From Periconia sp. R9002 (taxonomy: Eukaryota; Ascomycota; Dothideomycetes; Pleosporales; Periconiaceae), in assembly GCA_023627715.1 (NCBI GenBank), contig JAMAHW010000039.1:248001-312000 (forward strand): a stretch of 64,000 bases of DNA, in the 5' to 3' direction. Under the pieces are notes generated by a model. The model did no database searches, was not told where the DNA came from, and worked only from the letters and a program-made list of their open reading frames with translations. Both the position numbers and the translations under genes were made by a program. How positions within the stretch are numbered: position 1 is the first letter of the stretch; each line of letters opens with the position of its first letter. Positions 1 through 12,542 of this stretch are shown here, one piece after another.

Positions 1-27
1 TCGGATTCACTCCAACGTAGCGCAAAC

Positions 28-2528
28 ATGGCACGTCGAAATCCGACCGAGGTACATCAGGAACTCAAGAGGCTCATGGAAAGCTACTCTATTTCTTTTG
101 AAGGCCCCGTTTCCCCCAATCGCTGGCCCTCCCTCTATAACCGCCACTTCCATGCTATTCGCGAGATCAGTCGTGTTCGATACGAAGAATACATCGCTCG
201 AACAGATTTAGATGCATCGCTGAAAGTTCTTCGGCAAAGGCACGTTCGCAAGTTACGTGAAAGCGCATACAGCTTACGCAAAGATCTGAATATCAATGAG
301 AACACATGGCGGCACTCGATTGAAACACAGGCTGTCGAGATTTTCGAAGAAGCAGTAATATGGTATGTCAGACTGAATTTTCTCTTCGCACTTTTACGTT
401 GAATAACATGAACGTAGTTACTCATGCGGAGAGGAACTTCATATACCAGATTACCAGGCAGTACCCCATGACACCCGATCAAAGGAATCCTTGGAGTGTA
501 AAAGAAGATCAAGGAAGAAATGCGAATGCCAAGGAAAAGAGAACAGTCTCGTAGACCAGTGCGTACCGCCTAACTTTCCTTCTCTTTTCCCTACTGTGGC
601 AGATTTACTGACAATCCAGTGACGATGAGATTCAGCGTATATTCAAGACGGTGATAGAGAAACCTGTCGCGCATTCGGAAATGAATGAACACGATAGTTT
701 CCTCAAGAAAAAGCGAGTTTTAATGAGACCAGACCGTGTAGTAGGACTGAGCATCACAGACGGAATTCGCCAGTGTTTGGACCATTCTCAGTGGAATTTG
801 GAGCACAACCCGATTGACAATATAGAAATGGTGTACCCATTTCTTGTAATTGAAGCAAAGAAAGACGACAACTCCCCGGGCTTTAGATCTATAGAGAGAC
901 AAACGGCTTTTCCAATCCGTCGATTTCTCCATATTCAAGATGAATTAAGAAATAAGTTTTTGGGGACCAGTGGACCGGTGCACAACGAAGCAGACTATCG
1001 CTGTGAGCCCCCATTAGTATGGTTTTTTGCAAATATAGGAGAAGAATGGCGATTATATGCTGCGGTGTTCCCAAACAGAATGATATCGACAGTTTACACT
1101 GGACATGATAAAGAGAAAATTGTAAGTCATGTAATGGGTCCATCAACTAGCATGATCACTGATCTTCCATTACAGAGCGTCTATGACTTGTGGCACGGAA
1201 CAGTTGAATGTGAGAATGGGGCATTGCAACTACTGCAGGTCGTTGATTATATCTGGAGCTGGGCACGGGACGTTTTCCGCCCTCAGATCAAAGCATGCCT
1301 AATGGGTGAGGTGCAGCAAACAAAATCAATGTCATTGCCTACCAGCCCAACAGGATTAATCCTGAGCAATCGCTCTGATATATCGTATCGCGCAGAAACT
1401 CCAGATACAATCATGACGGATGTCATGGAAATCACAGAGAGTGATTATTTGAGAGGCGAAAATGGCATTGCTCCCGAACGTTCACCACATCTTGAACAGG
1501 CATTTGGGACAAGTACTACGCCCACAATAGGGCATGAAGACACAACACGTCACCCCTTCCTCCGTTGGGCCACGAAGCACAGATCTGTTGAAAGAATGTC
1601 CCGGTTTTCCACCATTCGACATGCCAACATAGTCCTTCACACTTTCAGAATTCGAAGAATTTCCCACATTGAGCAATTTCTTCACGGAGGATATTCAACA
1701 CAGCCTCTGGGAACCCGAATAAAGTTATTTGATCTTCTCAAATGTGCCATATCGATCAAATCTTCGGATCTCTATGATGCGATGTACAGCTGGACTGGGA
1801 AAAAGAAGCTTCTGACCACTCGGGACAGCATGGAAAAAATGAATATGGTATCCATTTTTTGCCATACGTACTGTCAAAGAAATGACTGGCAGATAGTGCG
1901 ACAAATTGAATGTATAATCTGGCCCGACGATGCTTATAAGAAGATGCCGAGCAGCCTCAATCAAGACCAAATGGACAGAATTCAAAACCAACAACCAATT
2001 GCGGGTTCCACGCTAATCAATGCGGTTAATCGTCTGCGCGCACTCTCGGGCAGGCATTCTTTGTACGCTGCATTGAAAGAATGTTGCTTTTTCCCTGCCT
2101 TACTGGACGACATGATTCACTGGGTCCCAGAGTCTTTTCTTGACATACAAACAAGATTTATAAGAGGCTTTCTTGATATCCTTGACGACAACATCCTTTT
2201 TGAAGGCCGCTCAGATACAGTGGAAGGCGTTGCCACGGCTCGGGAAGGGCCGGCCTATCCAAGCGAATTGCAAGCAACACTGACAGAAGTTCCAGATTGG
2301 CAAAACGCGGTGATTGTCGTGAGGCCTGATTCGTGGCCGTCGGACTGCGCCAAGTTTTGCCTATTTGTACTGACGAATTTGGAAGAATGTGACCAACGTG
2401 AGGTGTTGGTCAAATTGCTTCGGGAAGAACTTTTGCGCCACAAATTCTATGGTTCGAACTATTGCAGTGAATATGAGAAGCGCCGTTTGAGAGAGTGGTT
2501 GAAGTGGCTTGAGGGCTGTACTTTTTAA
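28..2528 (+). CDS. PD-(D/E)XK nuclease-like fungal protein, unknown role
   Basis: Three exons join in frame: 28-362, 418-558 and 620-2528, about 794 aa. Intron 1 is GTATGT...GTAG (55 nt). Intron 2 is GTGCGT...CTGACAATCCAG (61 nt). The reading frame stays open upstream of the ATG to the window edge, so the true start may lie outside, although CGTAG at about 15-19 could be an acceptor. Residues 196-240 carry a PD...(40 residues)...ExK pattern: P196-D197, then VIEAKK with E237 and K239. Downstream is a conserved-looking block, WFFANIGEEWR and later DLWHGTVECENGALQLLQ. Together these resemble the large fungal family of PD-(D/E)XK-like hypothetical proteins. The 390 residues beyond show no motif I know. 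No signal peptide or membrane segment is seen. Nuclease activity is inferred from the motif only; a degenerate, non-catalytic fold is possible. Confidence 0.72.
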
Positions 2529-3169
2529 GCCAGCACAAATCGATCAGCATGCTTCAAGTGCCGGTGTCTCGACCTACGGTGCCATGATTGTGTACCTCCA
2601 TTCAAGGAATGCCAGCGCAGAAAAATGTCCGGGATCGGGAACAACTGACGGATCTCTCTCTTTCTGTAATTTAAAACAGTCGAAAGTAATTGGTATTATA
2701 TTTATAGGTTTCATCGATGGATTCTGTTTGGACTGAATGGAGTTGAATACTCGTTATTGTTGCCAGCAAAACATTGTTTATATATGCAATTGATGGATGT
2801 TAGTTTTTGAGCCTGTGTCAATTTATAGAATGCTAAAGTTCCTTACATAATATTCGATCGAAATAAATAACCAACAGCAAAATGAGCAGTGTAATGTGTA
2901 GTTTGATCTCTGGCCTTTATTCAGGTAAGTGAATTCGTGACTTTACCCGGTGAATTCCCCTCTGACTACATAGCCGGACCTTGTGCATTATCTCAGAGAT
3001 ATTTACGAATGTAAATTCACTAAGCTTGGGGAAAATCACATGGCTACTGAAGTCTAAGCCATTGGTTCTAAAGCGAGATATGCATGTTTTCCCGACACTG
3101 TTTTGAGTGCTATAGATTTCACATTAAGTCTAGATAAATTACATACAGGAACTAGAACTACCCAGTTTT
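2529..3169. other. Intergenic, convergent 3' ends
   Basis: An AT-rich gap between the stops of the PD-(D/E)XK gene and the laccase, which run toward each other. It holds A/T-rich stretches suited to 3' ends. I see no gene or repeat in it. Confidence 0.5.
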
Positions 3170-5159
3170 CTATAGTCCACTCCTCGCCGCAAGCTTTTTA
3201 ATCTGAGCCAAACTCCTTTCAATCTTGTCCCTGTGCATGAGCTTCAACCCAGAATCAAATTGAAACAGAGGGTTGGTTTCAAGGAACTCATGCCAGGGCT
3301 CGCAAGTCTTGGCAATAATGTCATCGTATTTTCCCTTCTGCTTCGCCAACTCTGTCGGCTGTTCAATGACGCTCATGTACAAACCTGCACTCACGTGGAT
3401 GGTAAGATGACAGTGCAAACTCCACACCCCAGGATTGTCAGCTTCAAATTGTATGACGAGGTAACTTGGATTCTCGGGCCAACCCATGCGCATCTGTGCT
3501 GAGTCGCGCCTTATCGGGTTGGAAGGCTGCACAATCTTGCCATTCCACTGGCCCATTCCTTCGTCGAGGATCCAGAAGTCGGCATGCCCGTGGAGATGCA
3601 TAGTGTGTGCAGTGGGAAAGGTGTTGTATAGTACAAGCCGGATATGTTTTGCGTCGTATGTGTGAATGTTGTATTCCGGATGAGCGGAGAAGTCCGTGAC
3701 GCCATTGGAGGCTGACAGCAGCAGCGGTGTGTCCGAAAAGTTGGCGCGGAATGTGGTATCGTCGACGTAGAACAACAGATGACCTGTTCCGTTTGGATGA
3801 GCGGATATTTGGACGTCTTTGGTCAGATCAGGTGTTGGAGGGGTTTTCTTTTCGATGGGTTCAGTAATGTCGAGTGGATCCTACACATTCATCAGCATTT
3901 CATATCATTTGGAAGGGGGCAAAGTGCGACTGACATTGACGCAGGGAGTCTGTTCCCATTCGTGTTTTTGGGTTGTCGGTAACTTGGTTTCGTCGGCTCC
4001 TTCATAGTAGATCGCTGCAGTGCCGTTGGGTTGTAGCATAGTTGCGTTGAAGCAGAACACATCCGCGTCTGCACGCATCCAATACGCATCGGGCTTCTTA
4101 CTTGCATCCACGATCACGTCATAGCGTTGACCGGTGCCGATGGTTAGAACTTTAGTCTTGTATGCTCTCACGGGAGCAAAGTCGACTGCTATCACGGTGA
4201 GCTCGTGCCCATCGATGGAGAAGTGCTGGAGTAATCCGCCACCAGCGTTGATTAAGCGAAGGAGGTGCTTCTTGCCGTGCTGGAATCGGAATTTTGAGAA
4301 GCCGGTCGAGTTGGGAGTGCAGACGCTATTCTTGTCATCAAGACTGCAGTCAAAAGGCATGCGACCGTTGATGAGATTGTTATCGCTGGGGATGAAGATC
4401 GGTGGGATGTTATACACGGGCAACAGATAGGACACATAGTCGACGTGATACACATCGTGCTAGATTGTATGTAAGTACAGTACCATTTTCTTTGGGTGGG
4501 CGATTCCTACAAGAAGTACTGGTCCCAGATCGATATCGTATCCCTCTGCGTATTTGGATCCGTGAATGATCAAAGGTCCGAATAGACCATCAGTGTACTG
4601 AGCTGAGAAATGGGCATGCCACCATGTTGTTCCCGCCACCTCGAGCTTAAAAGTGTACGTCAGGTTGTGTCCGTAAGCAATTGGGCACTGAGTGACTGAG
4701 GGAACACCATCAGCCCACTTCGTATCCTTCTGTGGTAACCCATGCCAGTGGATGTTGGTGCCCTCCTTGGGGCCGTCGATCTTGTTGATGACGGTTACAG
4801 AAAGCGTGTCCCCAACGTTGGCTTCAATTGTCGGTCCGGGGTACTGGCCATTCACCAGAAGCAATTCGCGGGTGACACCATCAGCATTCCGATTTTGTCG
4901 TGTCACTTCGAACGTATACTGCCGGGTCCGAGGAGGCTCAGGTTTGAGGGAAAGGGGTTTCCAATCCAACGTTCCTAGAGGCGAGTTACCTACTCTTGTT
5001 AGTGAGGGTGCAAAGTCAAGAGTGTAGAACAATTCTAAGTTCTGGTTTACGCTCTGCATGAAAATCAAAGAATATAGCATACGTACCACTTGAGGCATCG
5101 CTACTTTGTGCAAGCGCCAATGATACCGAGAAAAGAAGGGCCGAATTGAACCAGTGCAT
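3170..5159 (-). CDS. Ascomycete laccase / multicopper oxidase
   Basis: Four exons on the minus strand: 5159-5087, 4989-4511, 4459-3935 and 3880-3170, all junctions in frame, 595 aa. This is a secreted blue copper oxidase that oxidises phenols and reduces O2 to water. The N-terminus MHWFNSALLFSVSLALAQ is a clear signal peptide, which supports this start. Copper ligands appear in order: HWHG (105-108), WWHAHF (149-151), HLHGH (454-458) and HCHLTIH (515-521). A Leu sits ten residues after the copper Cys, at the T1 axial position, as in many ascomycete laccases. DSGL (568-571) followed by Lys matches the C-terminal processing site of asco-laccases; the 24 residues after it would be cleaved off. 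Several N-x-S/T sites fit secretion. With the methyltransferase and FAD monooxygenase nearby it could serve pigment or phenolic metabolism, which is inference. Confidence 0.93.
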
Positions 5160-6374
5160 GGTGAAAAAGTTGACTGAGTTAGCCTCTTGCCTCACTTACA
5201 GCATACCTGATCTATTTGCTAAATAGTCGATCCAAACGGAAGCCAAAGCCCAGTTGCCACGCCTTCTAGGCACTCATTTTTCCACGTTTCTTCGCTTATC
5301 TCATTTTGGGTAGTTTTTTGTTCCCCGAAATGAAAGCTCAACGCCCAGAATATTCTTCGGATATTGAAAAAGAGAAGGTCACTTGTGAATGGCCCCCGCT
5401 TCACGGAGTCGGAACTCACATCTAAGAAGTCGGAAGTCTAGAATTTCGATAGTGTTGGATCTAGCGGGGGCATGAATGATGGGCCGTATTACGGGTATGC
5501 CGTTGCGTATTCTTTAAGGCAATCATGTACTGCATCGTGTTGTTTCTCTGACATGCATCTGCTTAGCTTATTCTCAGCATGGACCGCAACCACGAGAGAC
5601 GGCACATGTCCGAACCTATGCTCAAATTGTTAGTAACGGCGTGGATATTAACGGTAAGCTCGAGGAATAACTCTATTTACTTCGGCACGTGGTTCCTATT
5701 TCGTAAGCAAGGCGGTAAGCATCTGCGTACAATAGGTATGCGCACAGGCGGGGGCCAACAGCACTTTCCTAATAACTGCGAGATACTAGACACGAGAGGT
5801 TCTACCCTGAAGACCCCGAACCCGGTACTGTATAGATCGCATGCCATGCAATGGTCGCATCTGGTTAATGCTGCTAAGTATGTCGAAACGAAATGCCGCA
5901 AGCGTAGTATGCACAGGGTTTAGCACCATGACCAACGTCGCAGCCCCTCAGCACTAACTATTTTATCCTAGGATTCTGCTACGGATATCGATTTACCGAG
6001 CTACATTTACATGTGTTCCAGCCGTATCCTAAGGTACTCTACGCGAGCTGTAGATACTACCTGCGGCTTAACTTGATGGGTCACAACGTAAGACGTTTGT
6101 GTCTGCACTGTCAGTCATTTAGCGCGCAGTGTGTTTACGCTTTGTGATTACTGGCTCCGAGGAGGCACCGAATCTCTGGTTAACGGAGTCAAGTCTCACC
6201 GATCAGACAGGGTTTACAAGCCGAGGCTAGTTCTAGATGTACTGGAGCAGAAAGAGTTGCGAATGAAATAGGAGAAATCACAACATCCTATCTTGGCAAG
6301 GTGGGTATTGGAAGATCTGCCTGCTTTCTTCAAATTCTTACTAACTCTACCATTGGCTAAATCGATTGATCTAT
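5160..6374. other. Intergenic, laccase promoter side
   Basis: A gap of 1.2 kb between the laccase start and the stop of the methyltransferase. Only short frames without family motifs occur. I see no gene relic, repeat or RNA here. Confidence 0.5.
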
Positions 6375-7762
6375 TTACAGATACTCGGCAGGCTTCGCGA
6401 CAATGATGGAGTCGCCAGATTCAACCGAGTATTTCAAAATCTTGACAATCTTCAAACCAACCGATTCCAAGAGTGTATGCCACTGCGTTGTAGTGCGCTC
6501 GTTTGCAGCGAGCGTACTCAGCATAGTCAAATCAAACAAAGCCGCGCGCCAAGGCACAACACCAGTATCCGGCAAGACCATATCATCAATAAGCAACAGT
6601 GAATCCTTGTCGAAAGCAGAGATGGTGCTTTTGAGGATTTTCTGGGCATCCTCGTCCTTATGATCGTGAATAATATTGCGCATGTAGTACGCACGAGCAC
6701 CTGGTTGCATTATTAGCAGTGTTACTATGGCGAAAATCAGAATGTGGATAGCAATTCATGACTTGCCTTTCACGGGCTGGGGAGTGTAAAAGTCGTAGAC
6801 TTGGGCCTCAATGCGCTCGAGCGGCTTGGCACTAACAGCATCCATGGTTTGCTGCGTATCCTGCATGATGATCTTTCCCTTCAGGTGTGGGAATCGATCG
6901 CGGAACAAAGCACTCTGGGTACCGAAGCCACTCCCGATATCCACAAAAAGGACTGTATCATCGGTAGTGTTTTGACCCGCTTCTTGCTCATACTGGAAGA
7001 CGTCCAGAAATTCGGGAAAGCCATGGCGTTCATACGGGAGCCAAGTCAACCACAGCCGAAAGTGCTCCGGGTGCGACTGAAGCCACACAAAAGGATGCTC
7101 CTTGGTGGAGTAGCCAGTTTGCCAGGGGGCGTCAATGGCGCTAGTGGGATTCTTGTAGTCGTGCGTCTTGAAATACTCTGGCAAAGACAAGAATGGCGGA
7201 TCAAGGACCGTATTACTACTCTCGCATTAGGCCAAGATCGAAATTTTGGGGTGGCAGGCACCTACTAGTACACAATTCCAGTGTCAAAAGGAGGAGCGAG
7301 GGCCTTTGTAACATTGTTGGCAATGAACTTTCCGTCGCCTGTACCTTTGACCCAGCGGAAGGATTCGAAGAAACGCAAGAGGCGTTCTGGTAGACGTGTC
7401 AGTTTGTGGCGCAGGCGGCGGCAATCTCTCACTCATCAAAGGATGATCTTACTAGCGAGAACCGGTTCAACACCCGTCTTCTCGGACATTTCCTCAGGGC
7501 TCAAAGGGCTAGTACTAGCGGCCAAATGCTCGAAGATTTTCGCATCTACACCAACACGTGCCATGGAGCTTAGCAGAGAGCCATGTCCAATCAAATGCAC
7601 AATGTCAGTTGGCCATTGTACAGCTGTGCTGGCAGCAGATGCGGCTTCTCGAAACCTTCGACGGAGACCCTCATCTTCCAAGATGGATTGAGGTGGGTTC
7701 TCACTGAGCTGCTCAAGCTTGAGCACCAGGTCTTCGGCTTCAGACTTGGACAAGGAGGACAT
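6375..7762 (-). CDS. SAM-dependent O-methyltransferase (Methyltransf_2)
   Basis: Four exons: 7762-7453, 7386-7272, 7215-6767 and 6700-6375, 399 aa, the usual size for fungal class II O-methyltransferases of secondary metabolism. It would methylate a phenolic or other hydroxyl using SAM. The SAM-binding loop is VDIGSGFG (233-240), followed by an acidic position in GKIIMQD. The catalytic region reads RNIIHDHKDED, with H303 the likely base. After it come LLLIDDMVLP and a C-terminal QWHTLLESVGLKI. The second intron's exact donor is uncertain (GTACTA at 7271 chosen, GTGTAC at 7273 possible). The last intron (6766-6701) has a GC donor, GCAAGT, with a normal CAG acceptor; no GT donor gives a readable product. 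The gene diverges from the 7TM gene across a shared 0.5-kb region. Confidence 0.9.
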
Positions 7763-8294
7763 CTTTCAGGTACGCTGTATGAATTGTAGGGTGGTTTTCA
7801 GACAGAAAGAAGGTGTCTTGAGGTATCAGAAGACCAGAATTGGCGGAGAAGATGCCTCCAATTATGCTTATACGAGGCTACACAGAATAGCAGCACGGTC
7901 CAGCGGCAGAGTAAGAGTGGGGCGCATCTGCCCCTTCGTACTGTCGCAACCCCAGCTGGACCAGCTGCAAACCACCTTACTCCCCGGGTTGTCAGCTTTC
8001 GGACCCCGTGATAAAATAGCCTCCACGTCCAAGGCCATACTTACGAATACGGAGTTGGCTGTCGATTCTTATCATTCTGGTGTAGGCGGCAATGCAGACA
8101 AGGGATTGCATGCATTGCGCAGTGCGCACTACCGAGGACCCCATCTCCGGTGCAAGTACGCAGGCTGAGGTAGGTAGTGCTCACTGTCTTGTAGGCTAGT
8201 AGTACATAACATATCCATCATGCTGGTCGGTAGAAGGCAACTACCCACCCCATGGTATGCACGCTGCAACCTTCCACTTTCCTAATCCCAAGAC
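7763..8294. promoter_or_regulatory. Shared upstream region of divergent methyltransferase and 7TM genes
   Basis: The two start codons are 532 bp apart and point away from each other, so this stretch must hold both promoters. I see no clear TATA box or operator; co-regulation is only suggested by the arrangement. Confidence 0.4.
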
Positions 8295-9577
8295 ATGTCT
8301 AATTCAGATCAACCACCAATGCCCCCGCCCATGATCGCGCCTGGCCCAGACGTGGATAGAGGGGCACGACTTGTAGTTACTCATGTCGTGGGCTGCGCTG
8401 CGTCAATTCTCTTCGTAGCACTGCGGTTTTGGGCCCGCTGGTCGATCAGGGCAATCGGAGGGGACGACTGGTGCATGCTAGTCACTGTTGTAAGTGTTAT
8501 TATCATTTTCTGTCTTTATGCACACGAGTAGCGAACACTCATGTTTTCTCCGTGTCTTTGTTTTTCTACCAACGAATTCATGCTGATGCATCACAGTTAT
8601 TCTACACTGTTCTTACGGTGCTGGCAAGCATTTTCTCCATGCATGGAGGAACACGCCATCTGTACTTTTTGATACAGGACCCACCTACAATGGTCTTCGT
8701 GACAAAACTCAACTGGACTGCGCAAACTTTTGGAATCTGCACTACAACCTTGGGCAAAGTAGCGATTGGAATTACCATTCTTCGCGTTTTGGATCGCGCA
8801 TCGAAATGGCGCAAATGGTCGATCTACGTCGCCATGGGTGTCAACGTCTTGACGGGCCTCCTCATGATCATCATAAACTATTCGCAATGCAAGGACGTCA
8901 ACGGTCTCTGGGACCCTGTGGCAAAGAGCAAGACTACGTGCTGGGACCCGAAAGTGCAAAGCACCTTCGTCACCTGTGGCTCCAGTAAGTACCTTAAGCA
9001 CGAGTATCTGCGCCACGGCGTTAACATGGTCTTAGGTATCAACACTTTCATGGATTTCTTCTTCGCAATCCTACCAGTGTCCCTCGTCTGGCAATTGAAG
9101 CTCAACTTCCAGAAGAAAATAGCACTGGGTGTCCTTCTGGGATGCGGTGTTGTCACTGGCATTGTGAGCGCCTTCAAAACTTCTCACCTGAGTTCTCTTT
9201 CAGAGCGGTCGGACCTCACCTGGGAAACATTTGAACTTTACATCTGGAATGCGGTGGAGTGCACTCTTATCATTGTTTTGGGTAGTCTGCCGCCTCTCCG
9301 ACCTTTATACAATACTTGCACGGGCCGTGGTAACACTACACGAGCAACCAACACCAGTGCAAACGGGTACGGGAACTATAAGATTAGTGCGCTTTCTCGA
9401 AGCACCAGAAGCTACCGAAATGTGGATTCAGACACTACCTACCCGCTGGTCAGTGTGGCTGCCCCAGAAAATACGACACGCCATGACTCGGGGAAGGGAG
9501 GAGTTCACGTCACTAAAACCTTCGAGACGTCATGGAGCTCATCAAGTCCTAATGAAAGCAGAGGAGAGGGCAGATAG
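8295..9577 (+). CDS. Fungal rhodopsin-domain seven-transmembrane protein
   Basis: Exons 8295-8489, 8597-8984 and 9036-9577 give 374 aa. The second intron (51 nt) has no stop and could be mistaken for coding, but GTAAGT...CTTAG and the family pattern CGS-S-INTFMDFFFA favour removal. Hydrophobic spans alternate with short loops. Recognisable blocks are GGDDWCML after the first span, an FGICTTTLGKVAIGITILR segment, W-PKVQ with a Cys, and the INTFMDFFFAILPVSLVWQL helix. These are hallmarks of the fungal rhodopsin-like domain (PF20684), an integral membrane family common beside secondary-metabolite and effector genes. The last 90 residues are polar and Ser/Thr-rich, probably cytoplasmic. No retinal-binding Lys is evident, so light sensing is not implied. 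The ligand is unknown. Confidence 0.88.
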
Positions 9578-9766
9578 GGTGACATTGTTCATGATCGTCA
9601 ACGCGGCGCAGAGTCCATGGTAGATTTTTGCTTAATTTCCGTATTGTCTCATTTGTGTACATAATGCTTCGACTACTACTTTGTTCTTGAGATGTGTAAT
9701 GTCTTAGTAACTTTAGCGTGTGTTTCTCTTTTCAAGCTAGTCACGAAAAAAGATAATGCTATTCCA

Positions 9767-11264
9767 TCACTCGTGCCCCACATCATCAACAATGTCATTG
9801 CCATAGAGCCATTCGATTAGCTTTGCATCCGAGAAGGGGTTTGGGAAAGGGTCCCGACTTGGATAACCTCGCGCGAAAGCTCGATCTCTTTCCTCCTGTT
9901 CCGGCCCAAGGCTGAGGCCCCACACAGTCCCCACGGCGATGGAACGTTCGTGTATGGCGCGAACACGGATTTGCCTCTTCTTTTGGAATTTGTTCAACGC
10001 TAGAGGTATATCGGCCGAATCACCCAGCTTGGAAAATAAATGTCCAAGATATGCAGCATCCTCGAATCCCTGCGCTGCGCCCTGAGCCCTAGCTCACGTC
10101 AGCAGAAAACAAGCAAATACGGAGAAACCCAAGATTCAAAGCACACGTGTGAGATGCGCTATGTACACATGGAGGAAGAGTACGATTGATGGAGTGAGAC
10201 TTACAGGTGTGGCGGCATTGCATGAGCGGCGTCACCAATCAAGACAAACTTCCCCGCTGAATGCAGTATGGTCTGCATGGTAGGATGCGCTGTCAGCCTC
10301 CAAGCGAGACAGTGCCCTGTCTGTTGCTGCAAAAGCTCGTGCAGTTCGGGATTCCAATCCTTAAAGAAATTAACCAACGGCGTAGGTGACACTTGGATGG
10401 GTCCAATGGACGTCGCTTGGCAGCTTAAATCCCGGAGTATGGCGACATCTGGCAATATAGCCACCACGTTGAACACGTTCCGAGCTTCTAGATTGTAGGA
10501 CACAACGTGGGTCTGGGGTCCAAGCCACGCGGTTATTTTAGCGGGGCTTACAAGATGCGATAGACTGGGGCTGTTGGATACTGAAGTAGAAGGGAGACTG
10601 AAGCGACATGCAAGTTTGCCTGATGGCGTGTGGGTTGCCTCGCTGGTGCCATCAGAGAGCGCACGCCTACACGTGCTATGCTCACCATCAGCGCCGATGA
10701 CCACATCGCCTGAGAACTGACGCCCATCGGCTGTGTAGACCCTGGCGGCCTGAAAATCGATAGAATGGATGGCGGCGTCCGTAATTAGCTCAGCTCCCAG
10801 GGCGCTTGCATGTTCTTTGAGGACTCGTAAAAGATCTCCCCTGTGGATAACCAGATGCGGGGCTCCAAAGTTGTCCTCCACATTGGGGATAAGATCCGTC
10901 GTTGACAAGATATGCCCGGCATAGGAACGGAGATGGATAACATGCGGCTGGCTAGAATGTTGGAGTATCGCGTCCAGAATGTTCCATTGCCGAAAAATCT
11001 TGGTGGAATTAGGCGGTAACTGTATCCCCGCTCCAAGCTGAAAGCGCCCCAAAAGATAGTCAGCTTCAGCTATTGAGAAATATTCGATCGAGGGTTGATA
11101 TCCTCAGATAATTGGTGAACGGGCTATCTTCTAACCTCGATGAACTCTTTTTTGGCCTCGAGCAGAGTCACTTCATGGCCAGCCCTGCGCAATGCGATTG
11201 CGGCGCCCAATCCTGCTAGGCCGCCTCCAACAATGACGAATCGTATCTTTAGTCCGTTATCCAT
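9767..11264 (-). CDS. FAD-dependent monooxygenase, salicylate-hydroxylase-like
   Basis: Exons 11264-11136, 11037-10205 and 10088-9767 join in frame to 427 aa, typical of single-component aromatic hydroxylases (PF01494). The N-terminal Rossmann motif VIVGGGLAGLGAAIAL binds the FAD ADP moiety, ending in an acidic residue at TLLEA. A DG motif follows (VVIGADGEHS), then the second FAD motif LIGDAAHAMPPH-L-AQGAAQGFEDA, which spans the second splice site and so confirms it. It would use NAD(P)H and O2 to hydroxylate an aromatic or polyketide-like substrate in the cytosol. No signal peptide is seen. It lies close, tail to tail, to the 7TM gene (189 bp between stops). An alternative upstream ATG at about 11282 would add six residues. 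Confidence 0.9.
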
Positions 11265-12542
11265 CACGGTGGGTCTCGATGCATAAAGAGGTGGAGAAGC
11301 TGCGTCCGTTTACTGGTTATTCTTACGGTACTGGAGACCCAGTGCTTTATACATCCCCGACTACGAAAATTGGCAAGGGACACAAACCATGGCATGATCT
11401 AGCAGTTGCAGTGGGTCATGTGAAAACTCATGTCCAGTTCCCATTTGTGGCGGAAAGAGACTCTCAATTAGTTATCGACATACTAACTTGGCATCCGATT
11501 ATGTTCAACCGAGCTTATCTCTTCTCTCTTCCTGTACATGTACCATCTCCTGTCACCGGAATTGAGGTTGTATACTAGCGAAGAAAAATTCGTCCAATGG
11601 ATTAACTGCATTTACCAATTCTTACGTGTTTCTCACTTCCTTATGGCAATAAAGGCGGCGAACTGTACGAGATGATGTAGATATTTTCGCACCGGCCGTT
11701 GCAGGATATGGTCCATGTAGGTGATGGCGTTCTCTCTTTTGCTTTTATTGGAAATGCCAGTTTACCATTGGAGATTGTATGCTCAGAGACCATTTCCATG
11801 CGTGCCGCGTGAGAAACAGTCCAGTGTTTTCTTGCGTGCACGATTGAAGAACATCTCAAAAAGGTTAGTATCTGACTTAATTATCTTTGGGGTATAGGCG
11901 TCGGCGCCGCAGATGCCCACCAACAACTCCTCATGTCAGCACAGTGTGCTTATTGATCCGGTGAGATTCATGGTCGTAAGGGTCATCAAAGAGTAGCAGT
12001 AGTCTGAATTAAATGACTTTAGCCAGCTAGAAGTTCGCATTCGTTATCTTCTATTAGTTAATCCAGCGACCAGCAGAGTGACCCGCCCCCACATTAAACA
12101 AACCGAGTTGGACTATTTTGATGTTTCATGACCTAATACCTTAAACTGTCTCCTGCTCAGAGGCTTTTCTATAAAAGACTCAACGTGTAGAGGTATCGCC
12201 GATTTGCTTGACTAAATTACTGATAAGTGGGGGCGCGACAGATCAGCTGCGCACTATTCACGTCTGCGGTCAAAAGGTACTCTATATCTGAATTATTAAT
12301 TGGATTATCTTGTTGATCGTAAACCACCAACTTAAATTATTTGCGGTATCAACTTACGTATTACGGGAAGTATCTATGGGTAGGATATACACACATGGAA
12401 ATATTTGTCACAGCATTAAATAGCTTGCGGGTGGCTTGTGCAGGTCGCCTAGGCAACAATCGCGGCGCAGCGGCAACTTTTCAAAAGCTTTCGTGCTGCA
12501 ACTTTGCTACACATCATTCTCCTTCGAACACTGCTCACAATC
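11265..12542. other. Intergenic between divergent genes
   Basis: 1.28 kb between two genes that point away from each other. Several AT-rich stretches and one short frame at 11279-11578 without recognisable motifs. I see no relic or repeat. Confidence 0.45.

Noticed and set aside
5579..5923. 114-codon frame in the laccase upstream region
   Set aside because: No motif, composition unlike the window's genes, and overlapped by an equally long antisense frame.
8985..9035. Reading the 51-nt stop-free intron of the 7TM gene as exon
   Set aside because: Donor GTAAGT and acceptor CTTAG are strong and the inserted residues interrupt the family pattern.
11279..11578. 99-codon frame upstream of the FAD monooxygenase
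   Set aside because: Lies in the region expected to be promoter; no motif and ordinary length for chance.
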